NCBI GenBank assembly: GCA_917880885.1
Contig: OU862916.1
Span: 48,086,831 to 48,150,830 of the forward strand
Direction of reading: 5' to 3'
Origin: Limnephilus marmoratus
Lineage: Eukaryota; Arthropoda; Insecta; Trichoptera; Limnephilidae
Length of the DNA stretch: 64,000 nucleotides
Shown one piece after another: positions 31,401-42,742 of the stretch (the first letter of the stretch is position 1; each line of letters starts with the position of its first letter). A program made the translations under genes and the position numbers. Below the pieces are notes generated by a model. That model searched no databases. It was not told the origin of the DNA and saw only the letters and a list, made by a program, of their open reading frames with translations.

Positions 31401-31837
31401 TGTAATTAAAATTATGTTCATGAAATATAAAAATATATATATGTTTAGAAAACCACTTGTCAGTGCATTCCTTAAGCTTGTATTTGCCGCGTTACCGACA
31501 AGTTAGTTGGTGGCCCACTAGATGTCACTGCTGATTGCTGTGACGTTGCGAAATGAATCGAGTCATGAAAACATAACTGTCAGAATTATTTCATTAAACA
31601 TTCCTGAAAATACTATCTTATATTATAAAGAAACCTGAAATATGGGCTTTAAATGTTGTTTCTTTTGTTTTTACAGGTAAGTGAATCTTTTGTTAACAGA
31701 TAATGTAATTGTTAAGAGTTGTAAATACGTATTGTTAATAAATCTTTTGTTTTTACAGAGAAACACAATTACGCCTTTTTTTATCCAAGATTATTAAAAA
31801 AATCATTATATATATATATACATATATATATATATAC

Positions 31838-32085
31838 CGCACAAGAGTCCCAACTGCTCCCGTCTGGAGCCAATGAGACTATGGCATCAATTGGGGTATA
31901 GCGTGAGGATGAGAGTAGTGGGTACGGGAAGAAGATGGTAAGAGGAAGGTGGGGAAGTACCTGGCTATTCAGAACTGGTCAACAAACACGGCTAAATCAA
32001 TTTCAAGCAACTTTTCAATTCTGAATGGTGGTCCTAACACCAGGGCGATACTGAGCGTATCTTTTGCTCTGGAACGTGCCGCAAA
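31838..32085 (+). repeat. Dispersed repeat R, copy 3 (most complete)
   Basis: Begins at an AT microsatellite with CCGCACAAGAGTCCCAACTG, then GCCAATGAGACTATGGC, GTACCTGGCTATTCAGAACT and CAGGGCGATACTGAGCG. Confidence 0.7.
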
Positions 32086-32654
32086 TATACTACTTATGTA
32101 CGTTTTTTAATTAATTGGCTGGCATTTCTAAGGTGTCACTTACACTATAAAATACAATCATATTTTAATGAAATGGAATGAAAACAATAATGCTGTGATC
32201 AAAATGGTTTCTTTAATATTTATTTTATAATTATTTGATAGTCACTTTAATATTGTATAAGAAAGATTCGCTATGTAATCGCTTATAAATCTTTGTTTTT
32301 TTCATTAAGTTATTTTGTACAAATATTTAAAAAAAAACCTTAGGAATATATATTTTTTTAAATTTTATCTATTGTTGAAAATGGTATGAACTAATGATAT
32401 GATTAATGATAACATTTTGTTTCATCTCTCAACACTTTGCTGTTAATTCATATATTTTTATCATTTATAATTTTCTCTGTTTATCATTTTATTTTTAAAT
32501 TTTATAATTTTGCTTTCACTTAACTGTTTGGTAATGACCGATATTTGCGTATGTTATTTTTATTAAATTATGAAATTATTAACCCCGATAGAGGCGAACC
32601 TTAGTGAGGTTAATAATTACATGCTAAAATAAATGTATTAAAAAATAATATTAA
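32086..32654. other. No recognisable gene (very AT-rich)
   Basis: Nothing matched. Confidence 0.4.
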
Positions 32655-32757
32655 TTAATTGTGAAATTCCACAAATTAATCAAATAAAATTTAATACCGC
32701 ACGCCGAGTTCGAATTCGCGACCTTCGGGTTGTGAGTTAAGAGTCTATATGATTTTT
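32655..32757 (-). mobile_element. tRNA-derived SINE, copy 3 (5'-truncated)
   Basis: The reverse complement shows TTAACTCACAACCCGAAGG, a B-box-like GAATTCGAACTC and the family tail TTGATTAATTTGTGGAATTT. The A box is missing. Confidence 0.7.
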
Positions 32758-33212
32758 TCATTCATGTCAATAAACCAACCCAGCCCTGGAAAGGTAATAA
32801 TATATTAATTATATTAAGCCGATTATAAATGATTCCGCGAACTTAAAGCTCAGAATGAGATATTCCGTTAATTATTCTACTTTATTATGCTGAAAGTAAA
32901 AGTACAATAAAGCGTACGTGGCAAGGCGTAAGGCCTCAGTCAGCCTTTGAGAGAATTATTTAACCCAGAAGATAAAGGTGTTATTCGTTAGCGAGTTCAT
33001 AAATCTTTTGGGAAAATTTGACACATTGTGAATTTTAAACTATGAGATATTATCTTCAAAGAAAGCGTAACAGATTGTAAAGAGCAGGTACGAATAATAT
33101 TTTAATTTTATTGTGTTTGACAATTTAGTAAATTTATCTATCTCTTTATTGTGCGTGATCGAAAAAATATGTGGCTCAAAGTTCGAAAAATACTAAACCT
33201 CTTAAAGTTTTT

Positions 33213-33530
33213 TTTTTAATAACTTTACTAGCCAACGAAATACAACGCCATTACCCAACCTACCTTTATAACCAACGCCATCTGTTAATTTGCATACATA
33301 TCAAATCCACACTGCCCGCTGCCTACTTGCCGGCCCCCTCCCTTTACATTATGTGTTTCAACCAATTTACACAAAACCTTGACAAATTATATACTTACAA
33401 ATATTTCTCAAGAATCACTGTATCTATTGGTGAAAACCACCTGAAAATCCGTGGCGTAGTTTAAAAGATCTAAGCGTAAAGACAGCGGGAGCGACTTTGC
33501 TTTATACTACATAAAGATAAAGATATACCT
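33213..33530 (+). repeat. Interspersed repeat P, copy 2
   Basis: The same ordered blocks as 24087-24378, ending with CGGGAGCGACTTTGC. No internal duplication in this copy. Confidence 0.75.
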
Positions 33531-33534
33531 ACAC

Positions 33535-34199
33535 CATAAGATTTATGGTACAAACCTTATTTTAAATAACTTGAATTAAGAGGAACCAGGCGGCGCTTTA
33601 ACCATACAAACGTATTCCTCAATTTCCTCTCGGGATTTTGACACAAGTGCAAATATTTTTAATTTAATAAAGATCTCGACTACTAGCATATCAGTACGTT
33701 CTTTTATGATAACTTACTTCTTATGTGAGTTAGGACCCCCCAAAAATCGATAAAATTGCCTAGTTTGAACGCCATCAACTGATGTTGAGTGTACAAACTA
33801 TACAATGTATTTAAAAAAATTATTGTCGGCCTGAGGTGCAGGCGACCCTTTCGCTCTGTATTCGGGGGCTAACAGCGACAGTGACAGTAATAGTTTGGTA
33901 ATATATCTATTATTCAAACTTGTTGGCGACTGTGTTACTTTTTAACTTTAAATATTTACTCTCAGTACTCACAATAGGTACGTACTCTCAGTATTCTGTC
34001 TTCGTAAGCAAAAACGCAGCTGGAAATTTTCAATTATCGCAATCTAATATAATATATAATACAAACAAGAAAGGTCTAGTTGTCTAGTACCAACATCCGA
34101 ATGGCACCATTGAAAATTTTCAGTTGACTTTTTTCTTATGTTTACAGTATGTTTACAGTACTGAACTGGAAAAAACCATAATTCATTTTCTGTCGCAAT
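33535..34199. other. No recognisable gene
   Basis: No ORF over 60 codons; nothing matched. Confidence 0.4.
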
Positions 34200-34385
34200 G
34201 CAAGAATTATTGGCAATAGCCATGTCCGGTAACCAGTTCTAAATAACCAGGTACTATAATACCTTCATCTTTTCGATCTTCTTCCGTTCCCTTCTTCCTA
34301 AAGCTTCAGAAAAAAAAAACAAAGTTTGTTGATGCCATCATCCCTCTGAATCCAGGCAGTTGGGACTCTTTGGTGATCGGCTATC
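34200..34385 (-). repeat. Dispersed repeat R, copy 4 (inverted)
   Basis: The reverse complement reads AAGAGTCCCAACTGCC, then GATGATGGCATC, TACCTGGTTATTTAGAACTG and ACATGGCTATTGC, matching 31838-32085 in order. Confidence 0.65.
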
Positions 34386-34408
34386 TTTCATTCGTACCCA
34401 CTACGTGT

Positions 34409-34614
34409 CTAAGGATCGGTTGTTTCAAAAAATTCTATGTAATCTTCACGTTCTATGTAAGTTCTATTCAAGTTCTGTTATCATATCATTAAAGGCCAGT
34501 TGCTCCATAAAACTGAAATAATCACAGGACATGAATAGAACTTTCATAAAACGAGAAAATTAACTTAAAATATTCGATGAATTGTTCAAATTTTTTGAAA
34601 CAACTCATCCTTAG
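34409..34614. mobile_element. 206-bp MITE
   Basis: The ends form imperfect inverted repeats of about 26 bp: the left begins CTAAGGATCGGTTGTTTC and the right ends GAAACAACTCATCCTTAG. Non-coding. Confidence 0.75.
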
Positions 34615-34709
34615 TCGCCACTCTGCTTTGTTGTACTTGGCATCTGGAGCCATTTTGCTTCTTTTATAATTGGCTTATGTTGGTTTAAATAAATATATAA
34701 TTTTTTTGT

Positions 34710-35957
34710 TTGACAACATATGTATTTTCTTTGTGTAAAAATAAACTACCAAATTTACTTACGTATTTACAAAATAAGGAGTGCAATATTTCTTAAATAC
34801 GTAAAAGATTTCTTAATTGTGTAAAATAAGAGAAATGTATGCAATATTTCTTAAATGTGTAAAAGATTATGCACATTTGAGAAATATTTTTCTGTCCTAA
34901 TATAATATAAAACACCATATTTCTGACACTGTACCAATTTCTGATGTATGTAACTCATATTAGGATTTTAATAACTGAAGTTACATTTCTACATATATTG
35001 ATTATTGATATTAGTGTATTAAGAAAGTTGTTCCCCTCTTCCTCTAACCAATGTCTAGTCAAATAACTATTTGATACCCATTTCTACCAAAAAAATTTCA
35101 TTTTTTTCGGCGAGTAAACCAAATTTTACAAAATGTGATGACACAGTTCACCAAATTATAATAATGTATTGTTTTTTTGTGTGTTTTCAATAGAGCATTT
35201 ACCACATTTCTACATTTAAAATGAAAAAGAATATATTTCAACATATTTTTGATGGTTTTTGAGCGGTTCAAAATAGGTACCTTTTTAATAGAGAGGCCAT
35301 ATTTCTGATACGTATGTCAGAAAATGTAGCTCCTCTCTTTTTATTTGACAACATATGTATTTTCTTTGTGTAAAAATAAACTACCAAATTTACTTACGTA
35401 TTTACAAAATAAGGAGTGCAATATTTCTTAAATACGTAAAAGATTTCTTAATTGTGTAAAATAAGAGAAATGTATGCAATATTTCTTAAATGTGTAAAAG
35501 ATTTTGCACATTTATGAAAAAAATTTATTTCCTAATATAATATAAAACACCATATTTCTGACACTGTACCAATTTCTGACGAATGTAACTCTTATTAGGA
35601 TTTTAATAACTAAAGTTACATTTCTACTTATATTGATATTAGTGTATTAAGAAAGTTGTTCCCCTCTTCCACTAACCAATGTCTAGTCAAAAAACTATTT
35701 GACACCCATTTCTACAAAAAATTTTTTACCTTTTTCGGCGAGTAAACCAAATTTTTCAAAATGTGATGACATAGTTCACCAAAGTATAATAATGTATTGT
35801 TTTTTTTTTGTGTTTTCAATAGAGCATTTACTATATTTCTACATATAAAATGGAAACGAATATATTTCAATATTTTTTATAAAATATTAAAATAGTTACC
35901 TTTTTAATAGAGAGGCCATATTTCCGATACGTATGTCAGAAAATGTAGCTCCTCTCA
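34710..35957. repeat. 635-bp tandem duplication
   Basis: 34710-35344 and 35345-about 35957 align along their full length with scattered substitutions and small indels (start TTGACAACATATGTATTTTC, end AAATGTAGCTCCTCTC). AT-rich and without an ORF. The two copies have diverged by a few percent. Confidence 0.9.
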
Positions 35958-36470
35958 ATAAACGTGTTCATATTTCTAACATGTGTGTCAAAAATATGAT
36001 GATCTTCTTAATAATCATGTTCTTATTTCTGACCAGTATATCGTAATTCATAATTAATATAATATCATAGGTAATATCATAATTCGAAGGGTTTTTAAAT
36101 CATGGCAAGGAAAGAATGACTGCGCGGCCTTTTATTACACACAACTTTATTCTGGATTTGGAGCCAAAATACCAAACCAAATCGAATAATTAAAAAAATC
36201 TAAATGTTTAAAAATATCTAATGCCGATGTGAGTTATTTGTAACCTTAAATATAAAATACAAATAATTTTTTTCATCACTTTTAATGACTATAAAGGTTA
36301 TAAGTTAATTTCATTCTGATTTGTCCATTCATCGTTTAAAACATGCATAAAATTTAATTACTAAATTGACGCATTACGAATTTTAAATTCGAAACTAACT
36401 TATTATAAATATAAATAAAATATTTTTTATAAATGTATTTCAATTAAATGTTTTCATATGATTCATAGGT
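35958..36470. other. No recognisable gene
   Basis: AT-rich; nothing matched. Confidence 0.4.
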
Positions 36471-36479
36471 AAAGAGTAA

Positions 36480-36710
36480 CTGGTGCGGTAGGCATACAAA
36501 ATAAGTGGAAGAGTGTTTTTCCACTGAAGTGATATTCAAAGCCATAGATAGGATGTGGCTGCCTTGAGAGTGTTGCTGCCGTTAAGTGATGTCCAAGGAT
36601 GAATTTCTGTAACAAATAATAAAGCCTATATTCAAAATAAGTAGCGAAACTGCCTTTGGAAGTATTGACCCCAAGCCCTCCCAAGTGACATCCGAGACAG
36701 AGTCCGTATT
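36480..36710 (-). other. 57-bp exon-like repeat, cluster 3
   Basis: On the minus strand a good acceptor (TTTGTTACAG, at about 36612) precedes CATCCTTGGACATCACTTAA and AGCAACACTCTCAAGGCAGC. A second, weaker unit lies upstream around 36660. These units match the clusters at 39630-39800 and 40680-40930. Coding status is unproven; the frame shared with cluster 1 reaches a stop after about 21 codons here. Confidence 0.45.
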
Positions 36711-37256
36711 AGAAACAAATTAATATTTATCCCCTCATATGGTATTCACGACCGCATCCGCGTGTGAAACAACTGGTAATGGCTTTGGCATGTGAAACAA
36801 TTGTTAATGGCTTTGGCATGTGAAACAATTATTAATGACTTTGGCATGTGAAATCATCATTAATGACTTTAACATGTGAGAAAATTGTTAAGGACTTTGG
36901 CATGTGAAACAATTGTTAATGTATTTGGCATGTGAAACAATTGTTAATGTCTTTCGTATGAAATACGCCGATGCCACAGAGTCCGTATTAGAAACAAATT
37001 AATATTTATCCCCTCATATGGTATTCATGACCGCATCCGCGTGTGAATCAACTGGTAACGGCTTTGGCATGTGAAACAGTTGTTAATGGCTTTGGCATGT
37101 GAAACAATTATTAATGACTTTGGCATGTGAAATCATTATTAAAGACTTTGACATGTGAGAAAAATGTTAAGGACTTTGGCATGTGAAACAATTGTTAATG
37201 TATTTGGCACGTGAAACAATTGTTAATGTCTTTGGCACGTGAAATACGCCGATGCC
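36697..37256 (+). repeat. 279-bp direct duplication containing 28-bp minisatellites
   Basis: Two copies start CAGAGTCCGTATTAGAAACA, offset by 279 bp (36697 and 36976). Each contains about seven tandem 28-bp units of the type GTGAAACAATTGTTAATGGC followed by TTTGGCAT, with variants. There are no spacers, so it is a minisatellite. Confidence 0.9.
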
Positions 37257-37474
37257 ACAAAAATAAGAAAAAATAAAATAAAATTATCAAATAATCTTAA
37301 ATTCACTTTGTGGCGTCATTTTAATTAAATGAAATCACTTGGAATAAATCAAATCACTTTCTCCTTACGAAGAAACCATTGGTTTTGAAACATGTTGATA
37401 AGTTTGATTAAAAATGTTTTTATTCCACAGTGAAATGTTTTAATTCAATTACTAAATTAATTTTGTAAAAATAA

Positions 37475-37545
37475 AGTCCGCATAGCCAACATGATAGCCA
37501 ACGTCCGTTGAACGGACAAGGCACAAGAAGAAGAAGAAGAAAAAT
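37475..37545 (+). mobile_element. LINE 3' tail remnant with GAA run
   Basis: GCATAGCCAACATGATAGCC, ACGTCCGTTGAACGGACAAG and then GCACAAGAAGAAGAAGAAG resemble the 3' end of an insect LINE with a GAA-type microsatellite tail. Low information. Confidence 0.4.
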
Positions 37546-37964
37546 AAATAAATTTCTACGGATTGAACCCATTAAAAATAAATAATTTACGCCGAGAAGT
37601 CAAAACAATACAATTAGAATTTTACACAATTTTCTAAATATTCTTATGTATTTAAAAAAAAAAAATAATAATTAATAATATGAGCATTTCTGTAATGCCG
37701 AAAGTTAAATTAAACTTCCAAACGAAAAAAAAGATTTTTTTGAATCGTAAGTTTATATTACAAAAAAGAAAGGCTAAATAATAATTATGCTTTTTATTAC
37801 TCATATTTACAAAAAAACCACTCGGTAAATAAAGCACATGGTTTTTTTTAACTAGGTAACTATTTTAAATTTTTTTTTTTTGGTTTATGAGGTTTGAACC
37901 TTTCTACCCAATGATCGGAATTGGTGAGGCTGATATCTTAACACATTTAAGGGCTTTAATTTCT

Positions 37965-38256
37965 TCGAATTGATCCAGCAGAAATCAGAAGGAGAATCAC
38001 AGCAGCCAACAAAACATACTTCTCTTTGCTGCCAGTGTTTAAGTCACGTAGTGTCCACAGAAAAACCAAAATAACCATATATAAGACCATTGTTAGAACT
38101 GTATTGACATATGGATGTGAGGCACTGACACTGACGGTAAAGATGGCTGAAATGCTGGATACTTTTGAAAGAAAAGTGCTGAGAAGAATATGTGGACCCG
38201 TGAAAGAGGGTGAACAGTGGCGCATCCGGCACAATACAGAATTGTATGATATATAT
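37965..38256 (+). pseudogene. LINE RT C-terminal part, first segment
   Basis: Open frame with AEIRRRITAANKTYFSLLPV, then TIYKTIVRTVLTYGCEAL and ERKVLRRICGPVKEG. These are typical of the thumb and C-terminus of RTE-like LINE RTs. The segment breaks off after a HNTELYDIY block at about 38256. The missing continuation is at 39183. Confidence 0.75.
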
Positions 38257-39182
38257 ATTGTAACGTTATTATTTTCATGGTTCTTATTCAGTCAGTACTT
38301 GCTCAGAAAGAGTATTATTAATTTCGGGTGCCGTTGGAACGATTGATAACAAATTCAAATTGCTTGGACGGTTGCTCGATTGTTTTTGAAAGAAAAAGCA
38401 GAAACGGTTGTAAGGGTGACGTGAGGACATAACAATGGACTGGTCGGAAGTTTGATTTGTAAGGAGTTTTAATACTCGTAAATGATTGTGTAAATTTGCA
38501 ATATTATGCGACTACACCTTCAAATTAGTGCTGTGAAGAAATATTGCTTGACGCTCGTAATTTCGCGGCAAACAACCCACCGATAAATAGCCATTGGGAT
38601 TTACTGATCACAGCTTGATACATTGATGTTTTGGTCGGGCGTGTTTACAGCCACGTACAATCCAATATCACCGAGGACAACTTTGATGAAGATTGCAGGC
38701 GCTTCTAAAATGACATCAACAATCTAGAACTATCCTTTCAATGCTCAAAGATGGCCATTGGACGCATTGTGATCAGCGGGCCTTTGTGGATGGACTGGAA
38801 TCTTGGATGCTTCACGGTGTCATGGGCTTGCGAAGCGGCAGCTCTGGGGCTCTTCTCCAGCTATCTGGAGCCCTTGTCGTTGAGGTTAGAAGAGGTGCGC
38901 CATTTTAACTATGGCAAGCTACGATGATCATTTGGAGTGGATTCTACTAAAATAACTGAATTATCTCTCTCTCTCTCTCTCTCTACATTTTTTTGAGTTT
39001 ACAAAGGTATTTATGTAGATTATGTTTTTGCTTGTCAATAATAACAAGTACATTTTTTTTAATGTGAGTTCTTTTATTTACATTAGATAGTAGCTTTCTT
39101 TTTATCCCACGCAGGACCCTGAGATGATGATGAGCGCTCATGCAAACGGAATTTCTCTGCTAACTGAGAAAGGTACGTGTCA
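38257..39182. mobile_element. ~925-bp insertion splitting a LINE
   Basis: Interrupts the RT frame between ELYDIY and KAPSIST. The insert begins TGTAACG and ends GTGTCA, so it could have TG...CA termini, but I found no convincing target duplication. It contains a CT run (38964-38984) and no ORF. Identity unknown. Confidence 0.5.
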
Positions 39183-39475
39183 ATAAGGCACCTAGCATCT
39201 CAACACATATGAGACTCCTCAGGCTGAGATGGGCTGGGCATGTACAGAAAATGCCGGATACACGCGTCCCAAAAAGAATTTTGACTGGACACCCAGGTGG
39301 AAAGAGAAAAGTGGGAAGACCCAGACTGAGGTGGGAAGACGAAGTAAGAGGGGATGCAGCACAGCTTCTCCAGGTACCAAATTGGAAGTCAGCCGCTGAG
39401 GACAGGAGGAGTTGGAGGCGACTGTTGCAGGAGACCAAAGCTCGATATGGGCTGTAGCGCCATCGAAGAAGAAGA
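39183..39475 (+). pseudogene. LINE RT C-terminal part, second segment
   Basis: Continues the RT at 37965: RLLRLRWAGHVQKMPDTRVP, GRPRLRWEDEVRGDA and a terminal RRLLQETKARYGL, then a stop. It is followed by GTAGCGCCATCGAAGAAGAA, a tail with a GAA microsatellite typical of such LINEs. Confidence 0.8.
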
Positions 39476-39629
39476 AGAAGTTCAACATTACCAAAATATT
39501 TATTGTGCAACAAATCCATGGAGAAATTTGAAAATAAAATAAAACTTTCACCGGTCACAAATAACGATGCATGCCACTAACGTGATTGTTATAAATATTT
39601 TTCAGGTTTAAATTAAGTTTTAGAAGGAA

Positions 39630-39800
39630 CCTGCCTTAGTTCCGTTGCTCCATTCAATTGGTATCCAGCACAGAGGTAGAGTGTGACTGCATTGGGCGTG
39701 TTGCTTCGCTTAAGTGATTTCCAGGGACAGAGATAGAACTTGCGTTTCTGAGTGTTGCTTCCTCCATTAATGTCCACGGCCAGAGATCTGTAGATGAAAC
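39630..39800 (-). other. 57-bp exon-like repeat, cluster 2 (candidate exon)
   Basis: On the minus strand TTTTGTTTCATCTACAG (a strong acceptor ending near 39788) precedes about 150 open bases: CTATCTCTGTCCCTGG, ATCACTTAAGCGAAGCAAC and a second unit ending GGAACTAAGGCAG before GTTCC, a weak donor. The frame gives two 19-residue units (YLCPWKSL then KRSN; YLCAGYQL then NGAT). Related clusters are at 36.5 and 40.8 kb. Confidence 0.45.
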
Positions 39801-39925
39801 AAAAAATCATCATTTAAAATAAATAAAAGTGTTTGATAACATTCCGCAAACATTGAATATTGTAAAGAATTGTGACCAAACCAAATTAAAACGTGCAGGC
39901 ATTACACTCGTATGTGAAGTATTTT

Positions 39926-40345
39926 CAATTTGGGAGGCGGCGCGGATACCATTTATTGGATAACCAACACCTTTGCCATAGGTCATCCCAAGTGGTTTGC
40001 TACGTTTGGTGACTTAGTAGGGGTGCCCCGGTTCATCGGGTGAGGTGTGTTCAGGTCTTGGCGGCGGATGTGCCTTCCGAAACAGAAGAGGCCGGTTTTC
40101 GGAAACCTTATGACCTCTGTAACTGGTCTTGCAGCGCAGCGGGAGGAATGGATTTCTACGTCCGTTACTCTTGAACACACCTATCCCTAGATTCCTACCC
40201 ATCCATCATACCCTTTTTCTTCCCAGAACTTCCTCTCCTTCCTTTCTTTATAAAGAACCTCCACACAGCATCCCCAAAGATGACGTAGGCCCTGAGGGAC
40301 ATTATTTTCCTCAGGGCCTCCTGAATGGGGTTAATACATAAAAAA
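39926..40345 (+). mobile_element. Stem-loop-tailed SINE, copy f (longest)
   Basis: Full head (TTTGGGAGGCGGCGCGG, ATTGGATAACCAACACC), a middle segment not present in copies a and b (around 40070-40160), the pyrimidine block, CATCCCCAAAGATGACG, then the stem arms GGCCCTGAGG and CCTCAGGGCC (40288-40318). The tail is AT-rich. Confidence 0.82.
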
Positions 40346-40349
40346 TAAT

Positions 40350-40679
40350 AAAAAAAACTGAAGATATTCTTAAAGTTTTATTTATTTAACGCTCAGAGGG
40401 CTTTAACATGTTTGGTTGTACAATTAATTCATGACGGATGATTTTTAATCAGATAAAGAAATAATAAAAAATAAAATTAGATAAAAAATGCACACAAGTC
40501 ATAAAAATACTAAGATTAGCAATTTGATTGGTTTACAAAAATAGAGATATGTTTACTGTTTAGGAATAGTTTTGGAATAAATTTTTTACAAGATCCACAA
40601 AATTCGCCAGGTTTGTATTAAATGTGTCAACATCACCTAAGTACTGTCAAATCGTTGTATCGGAGAGTGAGCAATGTAG
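40350..40679. other. No recognisable gene
   Basis: AT-rich; nothing matched. Confidence 0.4.
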
Positions 40680-40930
40680 TTCCGCTTATGAAAAGTTGTA
40701 TAAAATCTGCCTTTGGAGAGTTGCTTCTCTCAAAAAATCTCCATGAATAGAAGATATAGAATATGCTTACCTTGGGAATGCTGATTACAGATCCTCTCAA
40801 ATGGTGTCCAGGGATATAGGTAGAATATGGCTGGCTTGAGAGTGCTGATCCTCTCTAGAATGAAGCTGCCTTGAGAATGCTGATCCATTCAGGTGATTGG
40901 AGACAGGGACAGGAGATGACCTATACCTGC
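40680..40930 (-). other. 57-bp exon-like repeat, cluster 1 (candidate exon)
   Basis: Four degenerate units on the minus strand, most ending CTCAAGGCAG or similar. The strongest splice signal is CCCAAG followed by GTAAGC at about 40770. A pyrimidine stretch and CAG near 40906 could be the acceptor. It lies about 2.2 kb downstream of the lipase-NACHT-ankyrin frame on the same strand. Confidence 0.45.
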
Positions 40931-40934
40931 CTTC

Positions 40935-41995
40935 AGTGTAAAGGGACAAAAATATTTTTTTCATCAAGTGTTGTCTACAAAAATGTCTTTGAAGTTTTGG
41001 GGTTTAATAAGATTTAAGATGTTTCATTCAATAAGCAGTCGTAATCGTATAAGATTTTCCAAATTTTCATATAGTTATGCCATGTTGCGTTTCCTTTTTC
41101 TTTAGCCAAAATTTCCTTAATATCTACCCTGATAATGGACACTGTAACGCTTTCCGAAAATCGTTGACTAAATAAAGTGAAGGCGCAACTTTGCACATTA
41201 TATAATAGTATAGGTGAAATAATTATTATCTGCCCAGAAGATGGAGGCTCAAAAGGAATACGAAAACATTGGCTCAAGAAAGAAGGAGAATATTACTTTA
41301 TATTAGCCCAAATTCATTCAGGATATTTGAAATTCACCAACCTTGTCTAAAAAATAAAATCATTCTGACATTAATAATAGTAACTCTAACAAGCTGAAAA
41401 GAATTTATGCAACAATATATTTCTTTAATTGCAAGAATAATGTATTTTACTTTAAAGTATGAATCGAAAAATAATTCCCCATGGACATTAGCTTGCGAAA
41501 TTAATAAATAATTCTAGTTGAATTTCAGAAAATGTTCTACACTAATTATGGTTCTCAAAACCGGCCCAGAGCATCATTTTGTAGACTGCTAACTCAAGTA
41601 TTACCAATAATTATTTATTTATAAATTTTATGCAGGTAGTTAAAAAAATGTATAAGGCTTTCATTGAAGAAAATCCTCAACCTGTAATATTTTAAATTCT
41701 ATAAACACAAAATTGTCCAAACGTGGTGTAGTTTTAAAGCCAGCGAAAGCATTTTCGAATTTCATAACCAACGTATTTCATGTCATAGAATTTAAAAGCA
41801 TGCAGAATCAAAGCTTTTTCACTAGAAACCTTAAGAATTTTCCTACCCGTAAGCAATTTATATTTAAAAAAATCATTCGTAGTATTTCTTGTGTTGGCAG
41901 ACTGCGAATTGAGTATTTTTGAGCGCTGGCTATGAAGTTTAAAAAATGGCAACTTTACCTGTGGGAGGACCATTTCTTCATATGGAAGATTTTCA
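40935..41995. other. No recognisable gene
   Basis: An 87-codon minus-strand frame (41014-41277) and two shadowing ~70-90-codon frames at 41.7-42.0 kb lack recognisable motifs. Confidence 0.4.
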
Positions 41996-42006
41996 GTAAC
42001 CAGGTA

Positions 42007-42742
42007 GCGAATTTCCAATCCCTAACGCGGTTGAGTCACTCTAGCGACTGAGCCGCGTTAGGGATTGGAAGACGTAAATCGCCTTACAAACACTACCGCA
42101 TTTCAGTCGCGCTAGTGACTGAACCGCGTTAGGGATTGTTATGCATAAATCACCTTACAAAAGCTATACCGATTCAGTCACCTACGCGCTTCGTTGCTCT
42201 ATCAGTTTCTGTGAGGGTGACGACCGTAATTATAGAGAGGTTAGCAGAGAGGATGGACAGCGTTTTTTTAGTTAGCATTTTTTTTACATTGAAAATTTAT
42301 TTTAGGTTAAAAAAAAGCGGGTTTTTTTTTAACTGAGGGTGACGACCGTAATTATAGAAGGGTAAGCAGAGAGGATGGACCGCGTTAATTTTTTACTTAT
42401 TTTTTTTTTTTTACATAGAAAAAAAAAACCCGCGTTTTTTTTAACTTAAAATAAATTTTCAATGTAAAAAAAATGCTAACTAAAAAAACGCTGTCCATCC
42501 TCTCTGCTAACCTCTCTATAATTACGGTCGTCGCCCTCACAGAAACTGAAAGAGCAACGAAGCGCGTAGGTGACTGAATCGGTATAGCTTTTGTAAGGTG
42601 ATTTATGCATAACAATCCCTAACGCGGTTCAGTCACTAGCGCGACTGAAATGCGGTAGTGTTTGTAAGGCGATTTACGCCTTCCAATCCCTAACGCGGCT
42701 CAGTCGCTAGAGTGACTCAACCGCGTTAGGGATTGGAAATAC
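42007..42742. mobile_element. 736-bp foldback element (giant palindrome)
   Basis: Two arms of roughly 320-330 bp (about 42011-42335 and 42415-42738) are almost exact reverse complements; ORFs 42136-42336 (+) and 42397-42615 (-) read out the same peptide. Each arm's outer 55 bp is itself a hairpin (CCAATCCCTAACGCGG and its complement). The ~80-bp centre is a partial extra copy of arm sequence (GGGTGACGACCGTAATTATA). GTAACCAGGTA occurs just outside both ends (41996-42006 and 42743-42753), a likely 11-bp target duplication. No transposase. An 8-11-bp duplication with very long TIRs would fit a Mutator-like non-autonomous element. Confidence 0.88.

Noticed and set aside
36697..37256. CRISPR-like regular 28-bp repeats
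   Set aside because: The units are directly adjacent with no spacers and sit in a eukaryotic context with splice signals and LINEs. It is a minisatellite.
42136..42615. Two identical 61-66-codon ORFs as a duplicated gene
   Set aside because: They are the same sequence read on the two arms of a palindrome. No protein-like conservation is evident.
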